A DNA stretch of 64,000 nt from Arthrobacter rhizosphaerae (GTDB taxonomy: Bacteria; Actinomycetota; Actinomycetes; Actinomycetales; Micrococcaceae), in the NCBI RefSeq assembly GCF_023062595.1, contig NZ_JALLAN010000013.1:1-64000 (forward strand). Direction: 5' to 3'. The notes beneath the pieces are model-generated. The model saw nothing but the letters and a program-made list of their open reading frames with translations, searched no databases and had not been told where the DNA came from. The position numbers and the translations under genes were made by a program. Within the stretch, counting starts at the first letter, position 1. Each line of letters starts with the position of its first letter. Of the stretch, positions 15,221 through 24,143 are shown piece by piece.

Positions 15221-16987
15221 CTAGATGCGCCGTTTCAACCCGACGTGAGCAGTCCGATATCCGAGTCGGGTGTAGAAGGCTCGAGCCCGTTCCCGTGCTT
15301 CGTCGGTGGTCACCTGTGCCAGTTCCGCCCCACGTGTCCGCCCAAAATTGTGTGCCCACTCAAGCATCGCGGTTCCCAAGCCCTGCGAACGTTCCGCGGC
15401 GGCAACTCGCAGTCCCTCGATCTGTAGCCGGGAAGAACCACCCCGGGAAAGGCCTGGAATGACGGTCAATTGCATAGTGGCAACGATGCGATCGGCACCA
15501 TTGCGGACAACTCCGAGATAGTTGGAACTGTCGCGAACAACCATGTTGTAGGCCGCCTCGTATCGTTCGAGCTCGACGCACTCACGATCGGGACCGAACT
15601 GATCATCAGACAGCAGCGCGGCGATGGCCTCAACATCATCCCGACTCGCCCGTTCCACCCTGAAGGTCCGGCCCGCCACCCGCAGAAGTCCTCGAACCGA
15701 GGATCGCGCATCTGCCTGCAAACGAGCGACCAGCAGATCAAGCCATCCGCCGACGTTGGATCGAGCCTCAACGGTGTCGGGATAACGGCATCTCAAGTGC
15801 AGACCGGACTCGTTCAGGATGAACCAAAGCATGACGCTGTCGGTGTCGATTGTCGCGCTCACATAATGGGCGTCGAGTCCGACCGAGTCGATTCGCACCG
15901 GCAGTCTGCGCAGGTCCAGCCAGGAGATCGCGAACATACCAGGAGCTACGGGCATGCCGCCCCATGAAGCCAGCACGTCCGCGAGCGGCCACGAGCCAAG
16001 CTGCACAGCCTCTTTTACCGCGGCCGCCGCGGCGCGCGGCTCGGCGACCGCCGACTCAAGTACCGAATTGGTAATAAACCAGCCGACGGAGTCATGCCAG
16101 TTGTCGTCGAAGCGGCTGTGTACGGGAAATACGGCTCGAAGCGGGGTTCCTGCCAGTTGGCGGGTCACCGCAGTCATCGCAACAACAGCCAGTGCGAGAG
16201 TCGAGACGCCGTCGTTACGGGCCTGCGCAGCAAATGCCGCAGCGTCATCGACGTCGAACACGTCGCGCACTTCTACGCGCTCGCGCTGCGGATCGGGCGC
16301 ACCCAGCGGCAGTGGGAATTGCGGCATAACGCCGCCGCTGTCACCGATGATGTCTTTCCATCGGTGACGCACGTGGTCCGGCGCCGCATTCCGATCCAGC
16401 AGTGCTTGAGTGTGTTCAACAAATGCCGGCGCTGGGCCGGGCAACCGTTCATGGCCCACACTCCCGGCGTCGAGCGCCGACAGCAGGTCGCGCGCAATCA
16501 CCAGCATCGACCACATATCGACGTGGGCGTGGTCAGCCGCAATCACGACGGAGAGTCCAGCAGCGGTCTCCAATACGCACAGCCGGTGCGAGGGCTGTGC
16601 GTATGGCGAACATGTGGCGTCGAGAATTTCCTTCACAGCGTCATTGACGGCCTGACCAGAAGCTATCTGGTGCTCGACCCACGCCCCCGGACCAATGGTA
16701 ATTTCGTGAAGTTCCGGATCACCATCCGCACCGGGCACGAAAGCCGTTCGAAGTGTTCCATGACGGTTGACGACAGCCAGCCAGGCATCGGCTATTGCCT
16801 CACGACGGGTTGGTGTAGGCAGTCGAAAAGACAACGCCATCCAGGAGCCGGGGCGGTCGCCTGCCCCAACATGCAGCCGCTGGTCAAAAGACACTGGGAG
16901 ACGCCCGTGGAGAGCAGACACACTGACGTCGTAGCCCCAAAGTCGTCCGAACGGTAGGCGCAGGTGCGTGGCGTTGGTCAGCCGCAT
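15221..16987 (-). CDS. Condensation-domain acyltransferase fused to GNAT
   Basis: A 588-residue two-domain protein. Residues 1-430 have the features of the chloramphenicol-acetyltransferase-like/condensation superfamily: the HxxxD motif H153-A-H-V-D157 followed by MWS, and a C5-like motif VGWFITN (302-308) matching the GxFVNT region of NRPS condensation domains. Residues 441-588 form a GNAT domain with the acetyl-CoA loop RSQGLG (533-538) and the C-terminal AFYTRLGYR strand. No adenylation or carrier domain is nearby, so it may be a free-standing acyl or aminoacyl transferase with two acyl-transfer centres. TAGGAT placed 6 nt before the ATG suggests a leaderless transcript. It is divergent from an alpha/beta hydrolase gene. 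Confidence 0.75.
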   Translation of the reverse strand: MRLTNATHLRLPFGRLWGYDVSVSALHGRLPVSFDQRLHVGAGDRPGSWMALSFRLPTPTRREAIADAWLAVVNRHGTLRTAFVPGADGDPELHEITIGPGAWVEHQIASGQAVNDAVKEILDATCSPYAQPSHRLCVLETAAGLSVVIAADHAHVDMWSMLVIARDLLSALDAGSVGHERLPGPAPAFVEHTQALLDRNAAPDHVRHRWKDIIGDSGGVMPQFPLPLGAPDPQRERVEVRDVFDVDDAAAFAAQARNDGVSTLALAVVAMTAVTRQLAGTPLRAVFPVHSRFDDNWHDSVGWFITNSVLESAVAEPRAAAAAVKEAVQLGSWPLADVLASWGGMPVAPGMFAISWLDLRRLPVRIDSVGLDAHYVSATIDTDSVMLWFILNESGLHLRCRYPDTVEARSNVGGWLDLLVARLQADARSSVRGLLRVAGRTFRVERASRDDVEAIAALLSDDQFGPDRECVELERYEAAYNMVVRDSSNYLGVVRNGADRIVATMQLTVIPGLSRGGSSRLQIEGLRVAAAERSQGLGTAMLEWAHNFGRTRGAELAQVTTDEARERARAFYTRLGYRTAHVGLKRRI

Positions 16988-16993
16988 GGCAGT

Positions 16994-16999
16994 ATCCTA
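16994..16999 (-). promoter_or_regulatory. Candidate -10 element, leaderless
   Basis: TAGGAT (minus strand) ends 6 nt before the ATG at 16987 of the condensation-GNAT gene. Confidence 0.5.
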
Positions 17000-17071
17000 T
17001 CGCCCCAGATAGCCTGAATGCTCAACGCGGCCGCTCGAGGTGAGGCCGTCAGGAACGAAACGAGGAGCCTG

Positions 17072-17851
17072 ATGCCCACTTTTGAGGTTCCCGGAGCGGA
17101 GCTTGCGGTTGCTTTGAGCGACGAAGGTGGGCATCCAATTGTCCAACTCCACGGCCTTACGTCAAGCCGCGCGCACGACCGGGTGCTCAACCTCGACCTC
17201 GGTCGAGGGTTGAGTGGAACTCGACTGCTGCGGTACGACGCACGCGGCCATGGCCGCTCGACGGGGCGGAAGGTTCCCGAGGACTATCAATGGGAAAGCC
17301 TCGCCGACGATCTCCTGCGACTCCTCGATCACTGGTTTCCGGGAGAACGTGTACACGGGGTTGGTCCCTCCATGGGCACCGGCACACTCCTGCATGCCGC
17401 TTCCCGCGAGCCGGACCGCTTTACGGGGCTCACCCTTATGGTGCCACCCACGGCGTGGGAAACCCGACCTGCACAGGCTGGAAACTACCGGGCTGCCGCG
17501 GCGCTTATCGAGTCTGTTGGTGTCGAGGCATTCCTCGCAACCACACGCGGAGCAACACCACCGCCAGCCACGATTGGTGCCCCGGAGACGGTGCCCGACG
17601 TCGACGACGCCCTGTTGCCGTGGGTGTTTCGAGGCGCGGCACTCAGTGATCTGCCTCTTCCTGAAGCCGTTGCGCGAATCCACGTACCGACGACAATCCT
17701 GGCGTGGGTCGATGATCCGGGCCACCCGCTGTCAACCGCGGAATCCCTCGCCGCACTGCTGCCACAGGCAACGCTGACGGTCGCCCGGACCCCAGGAGAT
17801 GTCGAAACCTGGCCCGGTATTCTGAGCCAGGATGTCGCCCGCCGGGGCTAA
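17072..17851 (+). CDS. Alpha/beta-fold hydrolase
   Basis: A 259-residue protein starting at ATG 17072 after a GAGGAG site. Features in order: HGLT oxyanion region (IVQLHGLTSS), YDARGHGRS, the nucleophile elbow G-P-S-M-G, and a late ILAWVDDPGHPLS segment that supplies the acid. The catalytic His position near the C-terminus is not clear (no typical GH motif; the segment around the expected site reads DVETWPGIL), so activity is uncertain. It is divergent from the condensation-GNAT gene with 84 bp between starts, suggesting shared regulation or function. The substrate is unknown. Confidence 0.8.
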   Translation: MPTFEVPGAELAVALSDEGGHPIVQLHGLTSSRAHDRVLNLDLGRGLSGTRLLRYDARGHGRSTGRKVPEDYQWESLADDLLRLLDHWFPGERVHGVGPSMGTGTLLHAASREPDRFTGLTLMVPPTAWETRPAQAGNYRAAAALIESVGVEAFLATTRGATPPPATIGAPETVPDVDDALLPWVFRGAALSDLPLPEAVARIHVPTTILAWVDDPGHPLSTAESLAALLPQATLTVARTPGDVETWPGILSQDVARRG

Positions 17852-17894
17852 CTGCCATTCGCCCGACTACTTGCCAGGCTGAAGCGGAACTCGG

Positions 17895-18980
17895 TTACAC
17901 GTTGAAGCGGAACTCGACGACGTCGCCGTCGGCCATGACGTATTCCTTGCCTTCGATGCGGACCTTGCCCCGGGATTTCGCCTCGGCCATAGATCCGGCC
18001 TCGATGAGGTCCTGGAAGGAAACAACTTCAGCCTTGATGAAGCCGCGCTGGAAGTCCGAGTGGATGACTCCTGCTGCCTGCGGCGCGGTGTCCCCTCGGT
18101 GGATGGTCCAGGCCCGGGTTTCCTTCGGGCCGGCGGTGAGGTAGGTCTGCAGCCCGAGGGTATGGAACCCCACCCGGGCCAGCTGGTCCAGGCCCGATTC
18201 GTCCTGGCCGTTCATTTCCAGCATTTCGCGGGCCTCTTCCTCGTCCAGTTCAACAAGGTCCGACTCCAGCTTCGCGTCAAGGAAGATGCAGTCGGCGGGT
18301 TCGACCAGGGCACGTAGTTCAGCCTGTTTCTCAGGGCTGCCCAGGATCCCTTCATCCGAGTTGAAAACGTAGATGAAGGGCTTGGCTGTAAGGAGGCTGA
18401 GCTCTTTGAGGTGCTCCATCTCCAGTTTGTCGCTCTTAATCGAGGAAAAGATGGTGTCGCCGCGTTCCAGGACTGTCTGGGCAGCCTTGATGGCTGAGAG
18501 TTCTGCAGCATCCCGCTTCTTGATCTTGACTTCTTTTTCGATCCGGGGAACGGCCTTCTCGATGGTCTGCAGGTCCGCGAGGATCAGCTCGGTGTTGATT
18601 GTCTCCATATCGGAGCGGGGATCCACCTTGCCGTCAACGTGGATGACGTCGGGGTCATCAAAGACCCGGACCACCTGAGCGATGGCTTCCGCCTCGCGGA
18701 TATTCGCAAGGAACTGGTTACCCAGGCCTTCGCCTTCAGAGGCGCCCTTGACGATGCCGGCGATGTCAACGAAGGAGACGGCCGCCGGCAGGAGACGCGC
18801 GGATCCAAAGATCTTCGCGAGCTCCTGAAGCCGTGGGTCGGGCAGGTTCACAACGCCCACGTTCGGTTCGATGGTGGCGAACGGATAGTTCGCGGCCAGC
18901 ACCTGATTCCGGGTCAGAGCGTTGAAAAGAGTTGATTTGCCGACGTTGGGCAGTCCGACGATGCCAATAGTAAGAGCCAC
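17895..18980 (-). CDS. ychF: Redox-regulated ATPase/GTPase YchF (Ola1 family)
   Basis: P-loop NTPase of the Obg-related OLA1 group that binds ribosomes and prefers ATP in many species. With GTG 18980 the protein is 361 residues and starts MALTIGIVGLPNVGKST (Walker A/G1). Next come DIAGIVKGA (G3), a coiled-coil insertion around 130-200, NSDEG (the divergent G4 seen in YchF) and the C-terminal TGS domain ending in VMADGDVVEFRFNV. The start is chosen because it gives the family N-terminus and lies 8 nt after a TAGAAT -10 element; an ATG at 18986 is the alternative and would add two residues. Confidence 0.95.
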   Translation of the reverse strand: MALTIGIVGLPNVGKSTLFNALTRNQVLAANYPFATIEPNVGVVNLPDPRLQELAKIFGSARLLPAAVSFVDIAGIVKGASEGEGLGNQFLANIREAEAIAQVVRVFDDPDVIHVDGKVDPRSDMETINTELILADLQTIEKAVPRIEKEVKIKKRDAAELSAIKAAQTVLERGDTIFSSIKSDKLEMEHLKELSLLTAKPFIYVFNSDEGILGSPEKQAELRALVEPADCIFLDAKLESDLVELDEEEAREMLEMNGQDESGLDQLARVGFHTLGLQTYLTAGPKETRAWTIHRGDTAPQAAGVIHSDFQRGFIKAEVVSFQDLIEAGSMAEAKSRGKVRIEGKEYVMADGDVVEFRFNV

Positions 18981-18988
18981 GAGCATAG

Positions 18989-18994
18989 ATTCTA
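18989..18994 (-). promoter_or_regulatory. Candidate -10 element, leaderless
   Basis: TAGAAT (minus strand) ends 8 nt before the GTG at 18980 of ychF; no ribosome-binding site lies between. Confidence 0.45.
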
Positions 18995-19099
18995 CCCGCA
19001 TGGCCGTAAAAGCCATTGGCCGGTTGGAATCCGACCCAGGTGGGCCCTCCTGGTGCGTCTGTTCCTAAAACTGTCGTAGGCGCATGTCACAGTGAAGGC

Positions 19100-20323
19100 A
19101 TGGACGCATTCGCACTGATTCTCGCTCTTCTGATGTTGCTTTTGGGTGCCCTTTCCGGGGCCGTTGTCACCTTTCTGATGTTCCGGCGCCGCAACGTGGC
19201 CCTGGAACAGGATTTCGACGGCGTCTCCGCCCGGCTTTCCGAAGTCTCAGCACAGTTTGCAGCGGCCGACGCCGAACGCCGTCTCCTTGCGGTGCAGAAC
19301 CGGGAGCTGGGTGAGTCACGGAACCAGGACGGAAGCGTACTGCGTGCTTTGGGCCCTGTTGCCGAGAAGCTCTCGGCAGTTCAGCAGCAGGTGTCCCTTC
19401 TTGAGCGTGACCGGCTGGAGCAGTACGGGCAGCTGGCCCAGCAATTGCAGGAAGCCCGGCTCTCCGACGAACAGCTCTTGAGGTCAACCCATGCTCTGGA
19501 GTCAGCCCTGCGTTCGAACAGCGCACGCGGCCAATGGGGAGAGGTGCAGCTCAGGCGTGTTGTTGAAGCAGCTGGAATGCTGCGCCACGTTGACTTCCAT
19601 GAGCAGCTTCACAGCGCAGGAACAGATAACTCTGTCCGCCCTGACTTGGTGGTTCAGCTGCCGGGTGACAAGCAGTTGGTTGTCGATGCCAAGGTGCCGT
19701 TGTCGTCTTATTTACAGGCTCAGGAGTCCGTGGCCACTGATGTCAGATCTCAGCCTGGGTCAGGAGCAAACGCACAGCAGCTGCTCCTGACCGCGCATGC
19801 AAAGGCACTCAAGGCGCACGTAGATTCCTTGAGCAATAAGAAGTACTGGGACATTCCGGGCAATTCGCCGGAACTCGTCATCTGCTTCCTGCCCGCGGAA
19901 TCCATTCTCGCCGCTGCTCTGGGGGCAGACCCGGGGCTCCTCGACTACGCCCTGAACAAGAATGTGGTCCTTGCATCACCGGGTACTCTGTTGGCCGTGT
20001 TGAAGTCGGTTGCCTTCACCTGGCGTCAGGATGTACTGACGGACAGCGCGAGGGAATTGTTTGAGCTCGGTCAGCAGCTTTACGAACGCATGGGAACGCT
20101 GGGAGAAAATGTCACCAAGCTTGGCTCATCTTTGAAAACGTCAGTAGATCGCTACAACTCGCTGGTAGGCACCCTTGAGGCAAGGGTGTTGCCCACCGCA
20201 CGAAAGCTGAACGCCCTTGATGCCAGCGGCCTGGTAACGCCTGCCGCCGTCGAGGTCACGCCTCGTTCCATCGCAGCGCCCGAGCTGCAGGCCGAATTGC
20301 GCCAAGAGGAATCCGCAGCCTAG
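19100..20323 (+). CDS. rmuC: DNA recombination protein RmuC homologue
   Basis: A 407-residue membrane-anchored protein starting at ATG 19100 after GAAGG. Residues 4-28 form an N-terminal membrane helix. A long coiled coil (about 35-150, rich in Leu, Gln, Glu and Arg) follows. The RmuC domain contains SARGQWGEVQLRRVVE, PDLVVQLPGDKQLVVDAKVPLSSY and WDIPGNSPELVICFLP. RmuC limits inversion and rearrangement at short repeats in E. coli and resembles PD-(D/E)xK nucleases; the VDAKVPL segment fits that fold. It converges with ispH with a 4-bp overlap of the two 3' ends. Confidence 0.93.
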   Translation: MDAFALILALLMLLLGALSGAVVTFLMFRRRNVALEQDFDGVSARLSEVSAQFAAADAERRLLAVQNRELGESRNQDGSVLRALGPVAEKLSAVQQQVSLLERDRLEQYGQLAQQLQEARLSDEQLLRSTHALESALRSNSARGQWGEVQLRRVVEAAGMLRHVDFHEQLHSAGTDNSVRPDLVVQLPGDKQLVVDAKVPLSSYLQAQESVATDVRSQPGSGANAQQLLLTAHAKALKAHVDSLSNKKYWDIPGNSPELVICFLPAESILAAALGADPGLLDYALNKNVVLASPGTLLAVLKSVAFTWRQDVLTDSARELFELGQQLYERMGTLGENVTKLGSSLKTSVDRYNSLVGTLEARVLPTARKLNALDASGLVTPAAVEVTPRSIAAPELQAELRQEESAA

Positions 20324-21399
20324 GAGCGGGCTCCGCGTCCGCCCAGGGCCCTCGTCACGTCGCCCGCCTGCTTGAGGGTGGCGCGGAGCTCCTTAGGCAG
20401 CGAGAAGAGAAGGTCTTCCTCAGCCGTGACTACTTCCTCAACGGCTCCATAACCGTAGTCAGCCAAGAGTCGGAGGACATCCTTGACCAGCACTTCAGGG
20501 ACGGAGGCGCCGGAAGTAACGCCAACAGTCGCGACGCCCTCAAACCAGGTCTCGTCAACTTCGTTGGCAAAATCGACCCGGTAGGACGCCTTCGCGCCGT
20601 ACTCCAGAGCAACCTCCACAAGGCGAACCGAGTTTGACGAGTTGGCGGAGCCGACAACGATGACGAGATCGGCCTGAGGGGAAATCTTCTTGATGGCGAC
20701 CTGTCGGTTGGTCGTCGCGTAGCAGATGTCATCACTGGGCGGATCCTGGAGCGTCGGGAAGCGCTCTTTAAGGAGGCGTACCGTTTCCATGGTCTCGTCG
20801 ACGCTCAAAGTGGTCTGGGACAGCCAGATTACTTTCTCTGGATCCCTCACCGTCACCTTCTCCACTTCATGCGGACCGTTAATGATCTGGATGTGCTCTG
20901 GTGCCTCCCCAGCCGTACCTTCCACTTCCTCGTGGCCGTCGTGGCCAATCAGGAGGATATCGAAATCGTCCTTGGCGAAGCGCACAGCTTCCTTGTGGAC
21001 TTTGGTGACGAGGGGGCAGGTGGCGTCGATCGTGCGAAGCCCCCGGTCCTCGGCCGATTGAACCACGGCCGGGGACACTCCGTGTGCCGAAAAGATGACC
21101 AGGGCACCTTCGGGGACTTCGTCCGTTTCGTCAACAAAGATGGCTCCCTTTTCCTCAAGGGAAGTCACGACGTGCACGTTATGCACAATCTGTTTGCGAA
21201 CGTAGACCGGAGGACCGTAGTGCTCCAGGGCTTTCTCCACGGCAATAACCGCGCGGTCAACCCCGGCGCAATAGCCGCGCGGAGCCGCCAGAAGGACCTT
21301 TTTGGGGCCTTGCACAGGTACTGCCGCCAGCACGTCCTCAGGCGTTCGCCGCCGGCGCGGAACTGTTGGCATAGGTACGGATACAGCGGTGGAGGTCAT
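20320..21399 (-). CDS. ispH: 4-hydroxy-3-methylbut-2-enyl diphosphate reductase
   Basis: Last enzyme of the MEP isoprenoid pathway; reduces HMBPP to IPP and DMAPP using a [4Fe-4S] cluster. The 359-residue protein has the three cluster cysteines in APRGYCAGVDRA (C44), DATCPLVTKVH and DICYATTNRQ, plus the substrate residues in SANSSNSVRLVE. The ATG at 21399 has no Shine-Dalgarno and sits 6 nt after TAGCAT, indicating a leaderless message. The first 30 residues are a variable extension. Confidence 0.97.
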   Translation of the reverse strand: MTSTAVSVPMPTVPRRRRTPEDVLAAVPVQGPKKVLLAAPRGYCAGVDRAVIAVEKALEHYGPPVYVRKQIVHNVHVVTSLEEKGAIFVDETDEVPEGALVIFSAHGVSPAVVQSAEDRGLRTIDATCPLVTKVHKEAVRFAKDDFDILLIGHDGHEEVEGTAGEAPEHIQIINGPHEVEKVTVRDPEKVIWLSQTTLSVDETMETVRLLKERFPTLQDPPSDDICYATTNRQVAIKKISPQADLVIVVGSANSSNSVRLVEVALEYGAKASYRVDFANEVDETWFEGVATVGVTSGASVPEVLVKDVLRLLADYGYGAVEEVVTAEEDLLFSLPKELRATLKQAGDVTRALGGRGARS

Positions 21400-21405
21400 T
21401 GTTCA

Positions 21406-21411
21406 ATGCTA
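21406..21411 (-). promoter_or_regulatory. Candidate -10 element, leaderless
   Basis: TAGCAT (minus strand) ends 6 nt before the ATG at 21399 of ispH. Confidence 0.55.
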
Positions 21412-21457
21412 CCGGCTCCCTCGCAGGTGCCCTGCTTCGGTCAATCCGGCCTGGATC

Positions 21458-22300
21458 CTAGGCCCGTCGTCCTCGAAAGATCGCCAACACGATGCCCGCC
21501 AGCAGGAGGAATCCTCCGGCCCAGAAGGACGTGTTGATCCACTGCCCCAAGGATGCCGCGGACGCGTTGACGAGTTCCTGCTGGAAAACTTCTGCAACTG
21601 GGTTTCCGGAAGGCATCGCCGAAACGGCGGCGGATGCGAAGTCCGACCCAAGCTTCCAAAGCGCAGCCAAAAACAATCCGCCTACCCCTGCCACCAGGAA
21701 GATGACCCAGCGACGGCGGGCCGCCACCAACGCGAGGACAAAAGCAAGCCCGGAGCCTGCGGCCATTGCGTACCCCATGGGAGCATACGCAGACAGATTG
21801 GCAATCAGTTCCCGATGGCTGGATTGCCCAATGCTGATGAGGGTTTCACCTGGAGCATTGAATGGCACTCCGGTTGTCTCCGATAGCTGGCTTGTCAACA
21901 GACCAAGCAGCGGGGCAACATCAAGCGTCAAGGACGTTGAGGCAGCAGCCTCGGGTGGCAAGCTGCCGGGATCGGCGAAGCTGAGCCTGTGGCTCTTCCG
22001 CAGGGTCTCCTCCCACGCTGCCGGATAGCCGGGCAGGCCTGTAAGGGAACCCGCCGCGGCTTCCAGGACAGGAGCCATACCGTCTGCCATGAAATCCGGA
22101 ATCTGCCCCGCCGGGTTGAAACTGGCTACAGCAGCCGAGGCAAGACGCCGCTGGAATTCCGGATTCGTACCCAGAGGAGACGCCAAGCGTACAAAGCCGT
22201 CCTCCTTAACGATGTTCTGATCAACCCACATTGCCGGAACGGCCACAGCTGCAAGCAGTAAGCCGACCATGACCGCTATAGCGGAAACGAAAGTACGCAA
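21458..22300 (-). CDS. Conserved membrane protein of unknown function
   Basis: A 280-residue protein with an N-terminal membrane helix (about 5-27, ending in AMWVDQNIV), an extracytoplasmic domain of about 140 residues, and three C-terminal helices (about 175-195, 200-218 and 255-275) ending in a basic FRGRRA tail. The motif WVDQNIV...DGFVRLASPL resembles actinobacterial membrane proteins encoded near xseA, but I cannot name a function. The start is a TTG at 22300 with AGGA five bases upstream; an ATG at codon 11 is possible. It is divergent from xseA. Confidence 0.75.
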   Translation of the reverse strand: MRTFVSAIAVMVGLLLAAVAVPAMWVDQNIVKEDGFVRLASPLGTNPEFQRRLASAAVASFNPAGQIPDFMADGMAPVLEAAAGSLTGLPGYPAAWEETLRKSHRLSFADPGSLPPEAAASTSLTLDVAPLLGLLTSQLSETTGVPFNAPGETLISIGQSSHRELIANLSAYAPMGYAMAAGSGLAFVLALVAARRRWVIFLVAGVGGLFLAALWKLGSDFASAAVSAMPSGNPVAEVFQQELVNASAASLGQWINTSFWAGGFLLLAGIVLAIFRGRRA

Positions 22301-22504
22301 GAGAGTCCTAGGTTTGTTGGTTGGGATACAGCCATCCTAAAGGTCGGGCCTGACAGCCTCGGCCAGACAAGGGATGTCGGCCCGTGATGATAGAGCTATG
22401 GATAGAGTGATTGATATCTGAACCAGCTTCCTGAACATCCGAGAACCCCTCACGAAATACCCAGCTCAAAGGATCACCGCCCATGCACCAGCCAGGTACC
22501 ACCG

Positions 22505-23815
22505 ATGGATTGCCGCGTGTCTGAAGACGTCACGACCACAACGACGGTGCCGGCTACGGCTGCGGAAACGAGTCCTGAGAATCCGTGGCCACTGCAACTC
22601 CTGTCGCAAAAGCTCAAATCACATATTGAACGGGCGCCATCGGTCTGGGTCGAGGGGCAGGTTATTGAGCTCAACCGCCGAGGGACCAACGCGTTCCTGA
22701 CACTGCGGGATGTCGATGCGGAGATCTCCCTACCAGCTTCGGTGTGGACCAAACTGCTGGACCGCCAAGATGCTCCCCTCGAACGCGGATCACGTGTGGT
22801 CGCGCTGCTCAAGGCCGAATTCTGGGTGAAAACAGGCCGGCTCAATATGGCTGTCAAAGATATACGTCCCGTTGGCCTGGGGGACCTCCTGGCGAGGATC
22901 GAGAGGCTCCGACAGGCGCTGGGCGCTGAAGGACTCTTTGCCGACGCAAGGAAGAAACCACTCCCGCTCCTCCCGCACAGGATCGGTCTCATCACCGGCC
23001 GCAATTCGGACGCCAAGAAGGACATCCTCCGGAATGCGGCATTGCGCTGGCCCGCCGTCGAGTTCGAGATCAGGGAAGTAGCCGTCCAGGGGAACACGGC
23101 GGTTTCGCAAATGATCGCGGCGCTGAAGGAACTCGACGAGGCGCCGCAGGTCGACGTCATTGTGATCGCACGGGGCGGAGGTGCCTTGGAGGACCTCCTG
23201 CCGTTCAGCAGCGAGGAACTTGTCAGGGCCGTTTCACGTGCTGCCACTCCTGTGGTCAGCGCCATTGGCCATGAAGCGGACCGCCCTATCCTCGACGACG
23301 TCGCTGACCTTCGTGCCTCCACCCCCACGGACGCGGCGAAGAGAATCGTTCCGGATGTTGTGGAGGAACTGTTCAGGGTCAGGCAATCCAGGGACCGTCT
23401 TCGCAGTTGTGTCACCCGCCTTGTAGAGCGGGAAAGTGAGCGATTGGGTTCTTTGCGCAGCCGCCCCGCTCTGGCGGCCCCCGAAGTTCTGCTGACCAAC
23501 CGGCACGAAGATATCGGGAGGTTGAGAAGCCGTTCCGGTTCGTCCATCGACGTCGCCTTGGCGAGGGCAGCCGACGGGCTCGCACATCTCACCGCTCAAG
23601 TGCGTGCGCTGTCACCGCAAAAGACCCTGGATCGGGGCTACGCCGTGGTCCAGCTTGCCCTGAACGGCGAAGCCGGTAACCCTGGGGAAGCCCGGCGCAG
23701 GGAAATTGTTCGTCATCCTTCCCAGGCTCCGGCGGACGCGGAACTGTCTGTCCGGGTAGCGGGTGGCAGGTTTACCGCAGTGTCCACCGGCGGCCCCGAA
23801 ACCATCGAACACTGA
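22505..23815 (+). CDS. xseA: Exodeoxyribonuclease VII large subunit
   Basis: Catalytic large subunit of ExoVII, which degrades single-stranded DNA in both directions to oligonucleotides. The 436-residue protein has an N-terminal OB fold (about 25-120, WVEGQVIELNRR), the catalytic domain with LPHRIGLITGRNSDAKKD and VIVIARGGGALEDLLPFSSE, then AIGHEADRPILDDVADLRASTPTDAA, and a coiled-coil C-terminus that binds XseB. Two starts are close (ATG 22505 and GTG 22517). The gene is followed by xseB on the same strand. Confidence 0.95.
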   Translation: MDCRVSEDVTTTTTVPATAAETSPENPWPLQLLSQKLKSHIERAPSVWVEGQVIELNRRGTNAFLTLRDVDAEISLPASVWTKLLDRQDAPLERGSRVVALLKAEFWVKTGRLNMAVKDIRPVGLGDLLARIERLRQALGAEGLFADARKKPLPLLPHRIGLITGRNSDAKKDILRNAALRWPAVEFEIREVAVQGNTAVSQMIAALKELDEAPQVDVIVIARGGGALEDLLPFSSEELVRAVSRAATPVVSAIGHEADRPILDDVADLRASTPTDAAKRIVPDVVEELFRVRQSRDRLRSCVTRLVERESERLGSLRSRPALAAPEVLLTNRHEDIGRLRSRSGSSIDVALARAADGLAHLTAQVRALSPQKTLDRGYAVVQLALNGEAGNPGEARRREIVRHPSQAPADAELSVRVAGGRFTAVSTGGPETIEH

Positions 23816-23903
23816 CAATCACCGAGTACTGATAATCATCCGAAACTGACGCCCTTCATCTTGGACGTCCTAAAGACCCGACAACCCAGCAAGGAGCACC
23901 ACT

Positions 23904-24131
23904 ATGGCAGCGGCACAGAATCACCAGGCGGACATCGATTCGCTCAGTTATGAAGAAGCGCGGGAACAATTGGTGGGAATTGTGGGAAAGCTGGAGGCGG
24001 GTGGAGCAAGCCTGGAAGAATCGCTTGCCCTCTGGGAGCGCGGCGAGGCCCTGGCCAAACGTTGTGAGGAGTGGCTCGAAGGCGCACGTAAGAGGCTCGC
24101 AGCAGCACGGGACCACGTCAAGGACAGCTGA
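23904..24131 (+). CDS. xseB: Exodeoxyribonuclease VII small subunit
   Basis: A 75-residue helical protein, the normal XseB size, with the diagnostic SYEEAREQLVGIVGKLEAG and LEESLALWERGEALAKRCEEWL helices that wrap the XseA coiled coil. AAGGAG lies at good spacing before the ATG. It lies 88 bp after xseA and is probably co-transcribed. It converges on ppk2 with a short GAGCGG/CCGCTC hairpin between the stop codons. Confidence 0.95.
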   Translation: MAAAQNHQADIDSLSYEEAREQLVGIVGKLEAGGASLEESLALWERGEALAKRCEEWLEGARKRLAAARDHVKDS

Positions 24132-24143
24132 CGGGAGCGGCAC

